From contig JAIWNE010000262.1 of the NCBI GenBank assembly GCA_025331445.1, positions 1 through 13,715 on the forward strand: a DNA stretch of 13,715 bases, given 5' to 3'. Made by a program: the position numbers and the translations under genes. Below the pieces are notes generated by a model. The model made no database searches, was not told the DNA's origin, and saw only the letters and a program-made list of their open reading frames with translations. This document shows positions 1 to 8,356 of this stretch, one piece after another. The number at the start of each line of letters is the position of its first letter. Position 1 is the stretch's first letter. This DNA comes from Blakeslea trispora. Lineage: Eukaryota; Mucoromycota; Mucoromycetes; Mucorales; Choanephoraceae.

Positions 1-1178
1 ACGATTTGCTCTTACGCTGACATTTTTGCACTGTCTAAGCTCTAAAACTAGTAAGATATTAATTCAATGTTGCATTACTATTAGAATGGGAAAAAGTTGA
101 TAAAAAGCGCATGTCAGTCATACGCCCTGTCATACAATACAAAAAACAAAAACAAACCCAAGGAGCAGAAAGAGTTCTACAAGTCACAAAAGAGAGGCTC
201 ATAGAAGTCTCTTGGTTCTTCTAGATAATATTTTGTTTTCAACACGAGTTACTGTTATATGAGCCAAGTTTAAATTGATGAAATTTTAGTTTTGCAAAAG
301 TACTATCAACATATGCTCTATTCAGTGGTTTCAATCAACCTATTAAGTAACAGAAACTTTGATAACCAATTGTTTAATCTGACTCAAATATTGTACTTGA
401 TTCTAACTAGTTGACACCTCTTAAGCTGAGCATAACCATTTAAATAGATCTTATCTGGTATTTTATCCTTTATTTTCTTTGTCATTTTAAGGACCACTCA
501 AGCATCTTTTCTAGTTCAAAGTGACGCTCACTCTATTTTATTTAAAGTTGTAATCAACTTCCAAGCGTAAGCAGTTTACAAACACCATCATTTCGTTTTC
601 TTATACTTGCTGGAACTATATCTATACATCATATTGCATATATTTGAAGCATTTTCATTATCTCTCGATCATTAGCATTTCTTCTACGAGGCCTCTGATA
701 TCTCCCTACTCGTTGCATTTCATCACATTCCCTCCATTGTATCCTCTTTTGCCTTTACCCTTATTGATATTGGATGATTCAAGACCTAATGTTCATCACA
801 TACTGTTATGCACAGAGATTTTCCTAACACTTATTATTTTTTACTTCTTCTCACTTGTCTGAATCCAACTCTGTGTCTCCTATTCAATGTCTTCTTCATT
901 CTGATCTCCTACCATACATGAATTAGATGCAAATCTTTGTTCTACTTCCCATTTTATATGCTAATGATTCATATACACTTTGAGTTATTTTAGTATTAAT
1001 AAAATGTTTCCTTGATGTTTGCTCTGTCATTGTACTCTCTTTTCTATCTTATACTTGGTTAGCTAAGCAAATTTCTGTCTTTGCTTTGTTAAATATTTCT
1101 CACTGGTTTCTACAAAAACTATCCTTTATCCTAGAATTTTGACAAAAAACTGACATGTAACATTAATTGAAAGATTTG

Positions 1179-1183
1179 AAAAA
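1179..1183 (-). terminator. Pol III terminator of left tRNA-Leu
   Basis: A run of five T on the minus strand begins two bases past the tRNA 3' end. This is a usual RNA polymerase III stop signal. Confidence 0.75.
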
Positions 1184-1184
1184 G

Positions 1185-1267
1185 TGAAGAGAGTGGGATT
1201 TGAACCCACGCCTCCGAAGAGATCACGACCTTAACGTGACGCCTTAGACCAACTCGGCCATCTCTCC
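1185..1267 (-). tRNA. tRNA-Leu(AAG)
   Basis: Reading the minus strand from 1267, an 83-nt class II tRNA folds fully. The acceptor stem is GGAGAGA with TCTCTTC, followed by discriminator A at 1185. The D arm carries the A-box TGGCCGAGTTGG. The anticodon stem TCACG/CGTGA encloses the loop TTAAGGT, giving anticodon AAG, which reads the Leu codon CTT. A long variable arm (ATCTCTTCGGAGG) follows, typical of Leu. The T arm GTGGG-TTCAAAT-CCCAC contains the B-box. There is no intron and CCA is not encoded, as expected for a eukaryotic gene. A T5 run follows directly as Pol III terminator. This copy appears fully functional. Confidence 0.95.
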
Positions 1268-1385
1268 ACATATTTTGAGATATAGTATAGAGATTTTATC
1301 AGCTCAAAAAGTTTAACCGTTGTCCGGTGAAACTCCGGCAAATGTTCGAATCGGAATACTAGTCTACGTCACTAATTGTTAGTAA

Positions 1386-1412
1386 GAAGAACCCTGAAGA
1401 CCCTGAAGACCC
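1386..1412 (+). repeat. Three-copy 9-bp tandem repeat (left arm)
   Basis: Three 9-mers lie head to tail: GAAGAACCC, TGAAGACCC, TGAAGACCC. The mirrored copy is in the right arm at 1924-1950. The repeat lies about 120 bp upstream of the tRNA start. No function is apparent. Confidence 0.8.
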
Positions 1413-1629
1413 TTTTTACTAGTTTTCCATCGACTTGACTGACTCTCAATCTTTTTGGTCTTGCTTACATTCCTGATATTTTGTTCCTTTTGTTGTCTAA
1501 TTCCCTTCAATCATCTACTTATCTTGTTACTATTTCAAATCACTCCATATTATTAATTTTAGATTCCTATTTCCATTTGTTACTTCTGATCCATACTTGC
1601 TAATTACTCTTTTCCCACTTATTTATTTT

Positions 1630-1701
1630 GACGTAACTGATATAGATTTTTACTTTATTTTTACATTTCAACATTATTTAGATAGAAAATCTAAATAGTA
1701 T
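1630..1701. other. Palindrome spacer with small AT-rich hairpin
   Basis: These 72 bases between the arms are not shared by the arms. They are very AT-rich. Near the right side, 1676-1683 (ATTTAGAT) and 1689-1696 (ATCTAAAT) form a perfect 8-bp stem with a 5-nt loop. The stem extends by T-A, one G-T wobble and A-T to 1673-1699. The small hairpin is off-centre and abuts the right arm. The sequence is not a PacBio SMRTbell adapter as far as I can recognise. Confidence 0.85.
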
Positions 1702-1923
1702 AAAATAATAAAGTGGGAAAAAGAGTAATTAGCAAGTATGGATCAGAAGTAACAAATGGAAATAGGAATCTTAAAATAAATATATGGAGTGATTTGAAAT
1801 AGTAACAAAGATAGAGTAGATGATTGAAGGAATTAACAAACAAAAGGAAACAAAAATTATCAGGAATGTAAGCAAGACCAAAAGAGATTGAGAGTCAGTC
1901 AAGTCGATGGAAAACTAGAAAAA

Positions 1924-1950
1924 GGGTCTTCAGGGTCTTCAGGGTTCTTC
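1924..1950 (-). repeat. Three-copy 9-bp tandem repeat (right arm)
   Basis: GGGTCTTCA, GGGTCTTCA and GGGTTCTTC are the reverse complement of the left-arm triplet at 1386-1412, conserved without change. Confidence 0.8.
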
Positions 1951-2069
1951 TTACTAACAATTAGTGACGTAGACTAGTATTCCGATTCGAACATTTGCCG
2001 GAGTTTCACCGGACAACGGTTAAACTTTTTGAGCTGATAAAATCTCTATACTATATCTTCAAAATATGT

Positions 2070-2150
2070 GGAGAGATGCCGAGTTGGTCTAAGGCGTCAC
2101 GTTAAGGTCGTGATCTCTTCGGAGGCGTGGTTCAAATCCCACTCTCTTCA
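2070..2150 (+). tRNA. tRNA-Leu(AAG), second copy, two bases short
   Basis: This is the palindromic partner of the gene at 1185-1267, here 81 nt. Acceptor stem, anticodon arm (loop TTAAGGT, anticodon AAG), variable arm and discriminator A are unchanged. Two G residues are missing compared with the left copy. One is in the D arm (GATGCCGAG against GATGGCCGAG), which shortens the A-box. The other is in the T stem (GTGG against GTGGG), which unpairs one T-stem position while the B-box core GGTTCAAATCC remains. If real, the RNA would probably misfold and the gene would be a pseudogene. Both losses are in G runs, so read errors are at least as likely. Confidence 0.85.
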
Positions 2151-2151
2151 C

Positions 2152-2156
2152 TTTTT
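2152..2156 (+). terminator. Pol III terminator of right tRNA-Leu
   Basis: A T5 run begins two bases after the discriminator base, matching the one in the left arm. Confidence 0.7.
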
Positions 2157-3541
2157 CAATCTTTCAATTAATGTTACATGTCAGTTTTTTGTCAAAATTC
2201 TAGGATAAAGGATAGTTTTTGTAGAAACCAGTGAGAAATATTTAACAAAGCAAAGACAGAAATTTGCTTAGCTAACCAAGTATAAGATAGAAAAGAGAGT
2301 ACAATGACAGAGCAAACTATCAAGGAAACATTTTATTAATACTAAAATAACTCAAAGTGTATATGAATCATTAGCATATAAAATGGGAAGTAGAACAAAG
2401 ATTTGCATCTAATTCATGTATGGTAGGAGATCAGAATGAAGAAGACATTGAATAGGAGACACAGAGTTGGATTCCAGACAAGTGAGAAGAAGTAAAAAAT
2501 AATTAAGTGTTAGGAAAATCTCTGTGCATAACAGTATGTGATGAACATTAGGTCTTGAATCATCCAATATCAATAAGGGTAAAGGGCAAAGAGGATACAA
2601 TGGAGGGAATGTGATGAAATGCAACGAGTAGGGAGATATCAGAGGCCTCGTAGAAGAAATGCTAATGATCGAGAGATAATGAAAATGCTTCAAATATATG
2701 CAATATGATGTATAGATATAGTTCCAGCAAGTATAAGAAAACGAAAATGATGGTGTTTGTAAACTGCTTACGCTTGGAAGTTGATTACAACTTTAAATAA
2801 AATAGAGTGAGCGTCACTTTGAACTAGAAAAGATGCTTAGAGTGGTCCCTTAAAAATGACAAAGAAATAAAGGATAAAATACCAGATAAGATCTATTTAA
2901 ATGGTTATGCTCAGCTTAAGAGGTGTCAACTAGTTAGAATCAAGTACAATATTTGAGTCAGATTAAACAATTGGTTATCAAAGTTATCTGTTACTTAATA
3001 GGTTTGATTGAAACCACTGAATTAGAGCATATGTTGATAGTACTTTTGCAAAACTAAAATTTCATCAATTTAAACTTGGGCTCATATAACAGTAACTCGT
3101 GTGAAAACAAAATATTATCTAGAAGAACCAAGAGACTTCTATGAGCCTCTCTTTTGTGACTTGTAGAACTCTTTCTGCTCCTTGGTGTTTGTTTTGTTGT
3201 TTTGTATTGTATGACAGGGCGTCATGACTGACATGCGCTTTTTATCAACTTTTTCCCATTCTAATCAGTAATGCAACATTGAATTAATATCTTACTAGTT
3301 TTAGAGCTTAGACAGTGCAAAAAATGTCAGCGTAAGAGCAAATCGTTTATGGGCATAAAAAAAGTCGGATGATATACTCTCAAAAAATGGGTTTATCGAC
3401 GAGTTGTCTTAAGGTAAGAAAAAAAGGCAACCACGCATTTAGTGTACAAACATAACTCTATAAGTAAAATGCGCATAATATACTTTGGTATAGTACAAAT
3501 ATTTTGGCTTAGTGGGGAAAAGAATGCTAAAGCTGAAAATA

Positions 3542-3548
3542 TATAAAA
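3542..3548 (+). promoter_or_regulatory. Possible TATA box of the dehydrogenase gene
   Basis: TATAAAA lies within ATATATAAAAG, about 60 bp upstream of the chosen ATG at 3608. The region 3347-3607 between palindrome and gene is otherwise AT-rich and shows no further feature. Spacing and sequence fit a core promoter, but there is no expression evidence. Confidence 0.4.
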
Positions 3549-3607
3549 GTTTGTTTCTGCTATCAGAGTTAGAAAACTACTTTCTTCCGCATAAATCAAC
3601 TTTGGAT

Positions 3608-5391
3608 ATGCCTCAAGAAAAGCTTTATAGTGAAGAACAAGTACGCAAGCATTCAACTTTAGGCGATTTGTGGGTGATCATTGATGGGAGTGTGTATGAT
3701 CTCACTCGCTTTGCAAACCTTCACCCAGGAGGTCAAGCACCATTGGTAGAACTTGCAGGCAAAGACGCTACCGAAGCCTTCTACAGTCTCCATCGACAGG
3801 AAGTTTTGAAGAGATATGCTCAGTATAAAATTGGTGTGCTTGAAAATTTCGAGCCTCAAATTGAATGGCAAGGGGATGGTGCTTTATCCAATGTTCCTTA
3901 TGCTGAGCACAGTGCGTTTCAGGGATTCAAATCGCCTTATTATAAGTATGTCTCATTTAATGTCTCATTCAAACTTTACTAGCCCAGTTGACTTACCAAA
4001 AAACGGTTGATTTTGATTAGAGAATCACATTTGCGTTTAGACAAGCTATTCGTAAATACTAGACCCAATGATGGAGGAAGCACGCGATTGCGATGGTTCA
4101 GGCGACAAGCCTTCAGATAATTTTGTCCGAAAGCTTGGATCCCTTGGCATTTTTGCTCTCACTGCAGGACATCCCGAGTATCTTGGTGATTCTGCCTTAC
4201 CTGGTGGTATTAGTGTAAAAGACTATGACTATTTTCATAGTCTGCTTCTGCATGCTGAATTTGCTCGCTTCTGTACGCCTGGATTCAATTCTGGTTTGAT
4301 GGGTGGTTTGAATATTTCTCTACCCATTGTTGTGAATTTTGGAAGACCAGAACTTAAAGCCAAAGTAGTGCCTGAGGTTTTGTCAGGAAGGAAGAGAATC
4401 GTGTTGGCTGTCACTGAGCCTTATATAGGTAGCGATGTAGCGAACATTACAACATCAGCCGTCAAAACCCCTGATGGAAAATACTACATTGTAAATGGTG
4501 TTAAAAAATGGGTTACTGCTGGTAAGTACTTTCTTTCTTTAAGAAACCAAAAGAGTAAAGATGGTTTCGTAATTGACAAGGTACGGTTGTAGGACAATTC
4601 TCAGATTATTTTTCGACGGCCGTCAAGACCGACAAAGGGATATCTATGCTACTGATCGAGCGTACAGATGGTGTAGAAACTAAGCCAATACCTACTTCTT
4701 ATTCAGAAAGCTCAGGCACATCATACGTAACTTCACAGATGTAAAAGTACCTGTTGGTAACCTTTTGGGTAAAGAGAACAAGGGCTTTCATGCTATTCTT
4801 TCAAACTTCAATTATGAGAGATGGTCAATGATAGCATCGGGAACGATGAGTGCTCGGATTCTTGTTGAGGAATGCTTCAAATGGGCTCATCAGCGAAAAG
4901 TGTTTGGAAAACGATTGATTGATCAGCCTGTCATCCGATTCAAGCTTGCTAAAATGGTAGGTGGCATTCTTATCTGAGGGTGTATTCATCTTAACACCTC
5001 TTCTTGCAATAGATAGCTGCAGTAGAGAGTGCACATAGCTGGGTTGAAAGCTTGACCTATCAAATGAATCAAATGAACTATAAAGAACAAGCTGATAAGC
5101 TTGCTGGACCCATTGCTCTTTGTAAGTTCCAAGTAACCAGAATAATGCATGAAGTGTCGGACGATGCTTGCCAGATATTTGGTGGCAGAGCTGTCACAAA
5201 ACAGGCATGGGCAAAAGAATCGAAAGTTTCCAAAGATGTTACAAGGTAAAATTATGGATTGCTTCCTGGATATCACATATGACTAAATTTCACTCTAGTT
5301 TGCTGCTATTTTGGGTGGCTCAGAAGAGATCGTGGCTGACCTGGGTGTAAAGCAAGCAATGAGAAAGTTTCCTGCTGGTGCTCGATTATGA
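3608..5391 (+). CDS. Cytochrome b5-acyl-CoA dehydrogenase fusion (frames broken by four missing bases)
   Basis: The predicted enzyme is an FAD acyl-CoA dehydrogenase with an N-terminal heme domain, probably acting in fatty-acid oxidation; the substrate cannot be read. Residues 1-80 are cytochrome b5, with HPGG at 39-42 and likely heme ligands His39 and His62. The dehydrogenase part shows TEPYIGSD, then FGKRLIDQPVIRFK, IFGGRAVTKQ, and near the end GGSEEI, whose Glu is the probable catalytic base. Proposed introns are 3946-4020, 4522-4592, 4957-5012 and 5246-5298, all GT-AG. A base appears to be missing near 4037, 4058, 4732 and 5245. Allowing for these, exon lengths sum to 511 codons including stop. 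The second acceptor could instead be at 4580. ATG 3608 was chosen because cytochrome b5 homology starts there. Family call is firm; intactness is unknown. Confidence 0.93.
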
Positions 5392-5430
5392 GATGTGATT
5401 CAAACCCCTTTAAATAACAATAGCCATATC

Positions 5431-5436
5431 AATAAA
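5431..5436 (+). promoter_or_regulatory. Poly(A) signal AATAAA
   Basis: A canonical AATAAA lies 40 nt after the dehydrogenase stop codon. It falls inside the 55-bp gap to the convergent Bax inhibitor gene. Confidence 0.55.
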
Positions 5437-5445
5437 TAGGTGCTG

Positions 5446-5451
5446 TTTATT
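5446..5451 (-). promoter_or_regulatory. Poly(A)-like signal overlapping the Bax inhibitor stop codon
   Basis: On the minus strand AATAAA spans 5451-5446 and overlaps the TAA stop (5449-5447). Its use for 3' end formation would give an extremely short 3' UTR and is only a possibility. Confidence 0.3.
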
Positions 5452-6401
5452 TAGTCTCTTTGATTGCATTCAATATTTGAAGAATACGAAGGAAAAGGTT
5501 AATCATGTCCATATAAAGACTGGTTGAGGCCATAATATAGTCTTCAGGTGAATGTCGATTAAAAATCAATAGGTGTCAAATATGATATAACCCGAAAAAA
5601 TAATCACGCCACCAATGGCAAGTGGTATATCCATGCCAGAAAAAAAGGGCAGAAGCATACCTCCTATAAGCAAAGTACAAGCACCAGCAAAAAGCCTATT
5701 GAACGATTCCAAGCGAAGCAGTTAGATAATTTTTGCAAGTAAATCAATAAGCAGATATAGACTTACAATGGTCCCATACCGCTAAAGTCCCATTTCGATT
5801 GAAGCGTAAATAAGGTCAATCCAAAAAATACGCCGAGTTAATAATCAGAGCTTCTAGTACAATCATTTGATCATAAAAGGAAGTGATAGTGCCCACCATA
5901 TGGCTTTCTAGCAATGTGAACAATGCAAGCAGGTAGTAATTTAGCGGTGTTGAACGAGCCTTCCACATAAGTGCAAAGAGGACACTCAGTGAGCCAAACA
6001 TAGACATAAATATCATCCATGGACTAAAGAATAAAAAGTTTAGTTCACTTTTAGTGTAAGATGAACTATAGATTACTTTGTCTGAACCCAATGCTTGATG
6101 CCATCATTGAACATGTAAACACTTGAGAGCAAACTGGTAGCCAGCAGTTGAACAGTCAAGATAGAATACACCTTCCTAACAAACTCTACATGGGCAAATA
6201 AGGATGCAGCTTGATTGTATGCATAATTAACGTACGCATTCTAATCTCAGTTGTACTATTGGCAACTGTTTCCTTCATCATGTCATCAACAAGCAGACCT
6301 TCTTCATCTTGTTCAAGAAAAGGCCTGCTGGATTCTGCCTCATACGCTGGAGGAGGTTGCTCGTATTGTTGTTCCGAACGAGCTAGATTGTTTTTAGACA
6401 T
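5447..6401 (-). CDS. Bax inhibitor-1/Lifeguard family membrane protein
   Basis: This is a multi-spanning membrane protein of the BI-1 (TMBIM) family, which in eukaryotes forms a pH-sensitive calcium leak and dampens cell death. It starts at ATG 6401 with a soluble, Pro-rich tail containing QPPPAYEAE (a PPxY motif). After intron 1 comes [19 protein letters not shown], the first helix of the family. Later segments include [13 protein letters not shown] and WDFSGMGP. Near the C-terminus are SGYIIFDTY and [10 protein letters not shown], whose two Asp residues match the pair that gates the pore in studied members. Introns on the minus strand are 6235-6186, 6076-6024 and 5766-5696. One base seems to be missing near 5835 and another near 5562. 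Restored length is about 260 aa, usual for the family. Confidence 0.92.
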
Positions 6402-6512
6402 GTCTTATTGTAAAGTGAGGGAAAAAAAAAAGGAGAGATAGCTGAGTGAAATTCTTTGAAAAGTCACATACATTCTCTTTCTCTCTTTTTTTTTTTTCTT
6501 GTACCATTCATT
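6402..6512. promoter_or_regulatory. Short shared promoter between Bax inhibitor and SLX9 genes
   Basis: The two start codons are head-to-head with 111 bp between them, so both must start transcription within this gap or inside each other's leader. It contains a purine-rich stretch near 6419-6440 (pyrimidine-rich when read towards the minus-strand gene). A CT tract at 6473-6500 lies just upstream of SLX9. Pyrimidine-rich leaders are common before fungal start codons. Confidence 0.6.
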
Positions 6513-7201
6513 ATGCCAAAGGCTGCTAGAAAAAGTATCAGAAAGACAGAGACGCCTTTACGCCAAAGAAAGTTTGCCGTTTCCGAGAAGGAAGTAGTTG
6601 AGCGCATTGTTACAGAAGGAGATCAGATCTCGGTAAATAAGACACAATCAAGATCAGATCTCGATGCTCATTAGACTATAGACTGTATCAGCTCAAACCA
6701 TGACAATAGTGAAAAAAGACGAAAAGAAGAAAAAGAGGCATGAAAGCTGGCTACAGAGTGAGTGGAAGAATGTGCCAAAAAACACATGTACTTATTGGAC
6801 ATAACAGAGCTTGATCACGCTTACGCTGTCAAGAAGAAAATGGAAAAGAAACAAAACAAGAGCAACAACTTGAAAGTCAATCTTGGAAATTTTGGCGATA
6901 TCTTAAATGGTATTCAGTTCAAGCCCAAGTCCGAGTTTGCTAGTCAAGCAACACATGGAAAGAAGTTGAAGGAGCCTACACAGCAAGAGCCAGCCATTCC
7001 TTCCAACAAGATCAAATCAAAGAAAGCAAAGAAGCAGGCAGAGTAAGTTGTTGATAGTCTATAGCCGGATTGTTTCTCATGTTCACTTTCTATAGATTAC
7101 AGGAAATTCTTCGTATGCAAAAAGTAATGCAACATGGCGCCTTCAAACAAAACCCTTTGGACACAATTCGTCAACATGTACAAAATACCTTTTCTTCTTA
7201 A
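6513..7201 (+). CDS. SLX9: Ribosome biogenesis protein SLX9
   Basis: SLX9 is a nucleolar factor that binds pre-40S particles, aids cleavage in ITS1 and helps small-subunit export. The start at ATG 6513 follows a CT-rich leader and gives the basic N-terminus MPKAARKSIRK. The middle holds KKKKRHESWLQKLDHAYAVK across a splice junction, then KVNLGNFGDIL. A Lys-rich stretch (KIKSKKAKKQAE) precedes the family-typical C-terminus with QHGAFKQNPLDTIRQH. Introns are 6633-6681, 6758-6807 and 7043-7095, all GT-AG and 49-53 nt. Exons sum to 179 codons including stop with no frameshift, so this gene is intact, unlike its neighbours. The 178-aa length and layout fit SLX9. An in-frame non-ATG extension upstream is not supported. 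Confidence 0.92.
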
Positions 7202-7245
7202 TTTAGTCATTTGTTGTTTTTCTTAGCAATCTTAAATAAGAAATT

Positions 7246-7290
7246 CTTTTTTTTTTTCTTGCTTCTTCTTCTTTTTACCAATATTCTCTA
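7246..7290 (+). promoter_or_regulatory. Pyrimidine-rich leader of the four-helix protein gene
   Basis: A T/CT tract of about 35 nt precedes ATG 7296. The gap to the SLX9 stop is only 94 bp, so promoter and SLX9 3' end share it. Confidence 0.45.
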
Positions 7291-7295
7291 TCAGC

Positions 7296-8356
7296 ATGAA
7301 TTATCCTTTAGAACAAGAAAGAGCTCGGTTACAGAGCAATGTCGATCACTACAATCGATCAAGTAGACTGAGAGCTTATTGCTGTGGATGTATTTATGGT
7401 GAATCGAATTCAGTCTTGATCTGTCTTTGTTGGGCTGTAAAGTCAATGATTTGCTAAAATATTCATATATACTGAGAATCAAACAACACACAAGATAGGG
7501 CTTGAGCTTTTATTTTGCTGTCTTGGCATTCATGCAGAAAAGCCGTACGTCATCTGCAGCAAACATAAAGAAGTCTACTAATACACACACATTATAGCTT
7601 TCTACTCTTATATACAAGACGTACCATTGGCTGTATTTGGTGCAATCAATTTGTTGTTTGGCATTGTTTCCATCTGTAGTATCATTATTTTCTTAATCAA
7701 GGTATTTGTTTTCAGAAATTATTCTTTTTTTAGGCTAGAGCGTAACACAGCTGTTTAGATGGGAATTTTGAGACGAAGGCCACCATTAGACCTGGCATGA
7801 TATACAACATAATGCAATCCAGAAATACAGTGTTTGCAATTGCCATCATTGCTGTGGCTGTTCTTATTGTCACACTGATCAATTTCATATTCTATGCAAT
7901 GAACAAGGACTATTTTATTCAAGTATGGTGTATTGAAAACTCTGCCTCTAGCTATGTTAGTACAGTAGAGGACACCTACCAATAATCTAACTGCCAGCAA
8001 CAGTACATTGACATCTGTCCTTACCTCTAATGATATCTATAACTGCGAAAGGCTTTTTGAGAATGAAATTAAGTGGGGATTGATGTGCTTAATTTGCATG
8101 TTTGTTGTTTATGTAAGTTGGCTTGGTTTAGCATAATGATACAACAGTTAGTACAAATTGACTTGGCTTCTAGATACATTGGATTTTGATTATTGCAGCC
8201 AAGTATAGCTTCTATAGTCCTTTGCCAATGGTCACCTTAGCAGAGTTTGGAAATATACCCCCCTCAAGCAAGCTTGAAAAAGGAAGCCGGAATCAAGACG
8301 GAAAGACAATGAAAGATTTTTGGAAAGAAATTTGTGACGCACAAGCAATACAATGA
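7296..8356 (+). CDS. Four-helix membrane protein of unknown function
   Basis: I do not recognise a family. The proposed model starts at ATG 7296 and has introns 7437-7498, 7545-7597, 7702-7758 and 8113-8173. The N-terminus is hydrophilic and ends in a Cys cluster (YCCGC). Four hydrophobic segments follow: VLICLCWAGLSFYFAVLAFM; about 24 residues ending IIIFLIK; TVFAIAIIAVAVLIVTLINF; and WGLMCLICMFVVYIHWILII. The loop between helices 3 and 4 is Ser/Thr/Asn-rich with N-glycosylation sites NLT and NST, suggesting a lumenal or extracellular face; the C-tail is charged. The frame slips near 7797 (base missing) and near 7968 (extra base, or two missing). Restored length is about 275 aa. Exon 4's start is the least certain point. 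It could be a tetraspan plasma-membrane protein. Confidence 0.72.

Larger units (their letters stand above)
1..1629. repeat. Left arm of a 3.35-kb palindrome
   Basis: This stretch reappears in reverse complement at 1702-3346, checked by eye over most of its length. Base 1 pairs with base 3346, so the arm may continue outside the window. Long segments match exactly (for example 170-230 with 3121-3180). Differences are nearly all one-base indels, often in short homopolymers, and become denser near the centre (1440-1629). The arm holds one tRNA-Leu on the minus strand, a triplicated 9-mer, and otherwise AT-rich DNA. An open frame near 644-862 is mirrored in the other arm, but it is AT-driven and resembles no protein I know, so I do not call it a gene. 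Confidence 0.96.
1702..3346. repeat. Right arm of the 3.35-kb palindrome
   Basis: This is the reverse complement of 1-1629, about 16 nt longer in net length because the left arm lacks bases at many points. It includes the second tRNA-Leu copy. The arm ends about 260 bp before the start codon of the cytochrome b5-acyl-CoA dehydrogenase gene. Apart from the tRNA no gene is supported in it; the open frame at 2409-2693 mirrors the one in the left arm. Confidence 0.96.

Noticed and set aside
281..400. C/D-box snoRNA-like motifs (TTGATGAA ... TCTGA) in the palindrome arm
   Set aside because: Such short motifs are expected by chance in AT-rich DNA. No closing terminal stem or guide match could be shown.
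644..862. Open frame of 72 codons in the left arm, mirrored at 2409-2693
   Set aside because: It is low-complexity, pyrimidine-rich sequence without a recognisable domain. The two arm copies also diverge in frame at the 3' end through indels. Its presence twice is explained by the palindrome.
1630..1701. Sequencing adapter at the palindrome centre
   Set aside because: The spacer does not resemble the PacBio hairpin adapter as I know it and looks like ordinary AT-rich genomic DNA. This does not exclude other artefacts.
1..3346. Classical DNA transposon with terminal inverted repeats, or a CRISPR array
   Set aside because: The inverted repeats fill the whole unit with no transposase between them, no target-site duplication can be seen because the left end is outside the window, and there are no spaced direct repeats.
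3393..3656. Minus-strand open frame overlapping the dehydrogenase start
   Set aside because: It lies over the promoter and the cytochrome b5 exon in antisense and has no domain features.
7702..7733. Thirty-two-base intron ending at the TTTTTTTAG acceptor
   Set aside because: It is shorter than every other intron here and followed by an immediate in-frame stop. The acceptor at 7758 gives a 57-nt intron and continues the protein.
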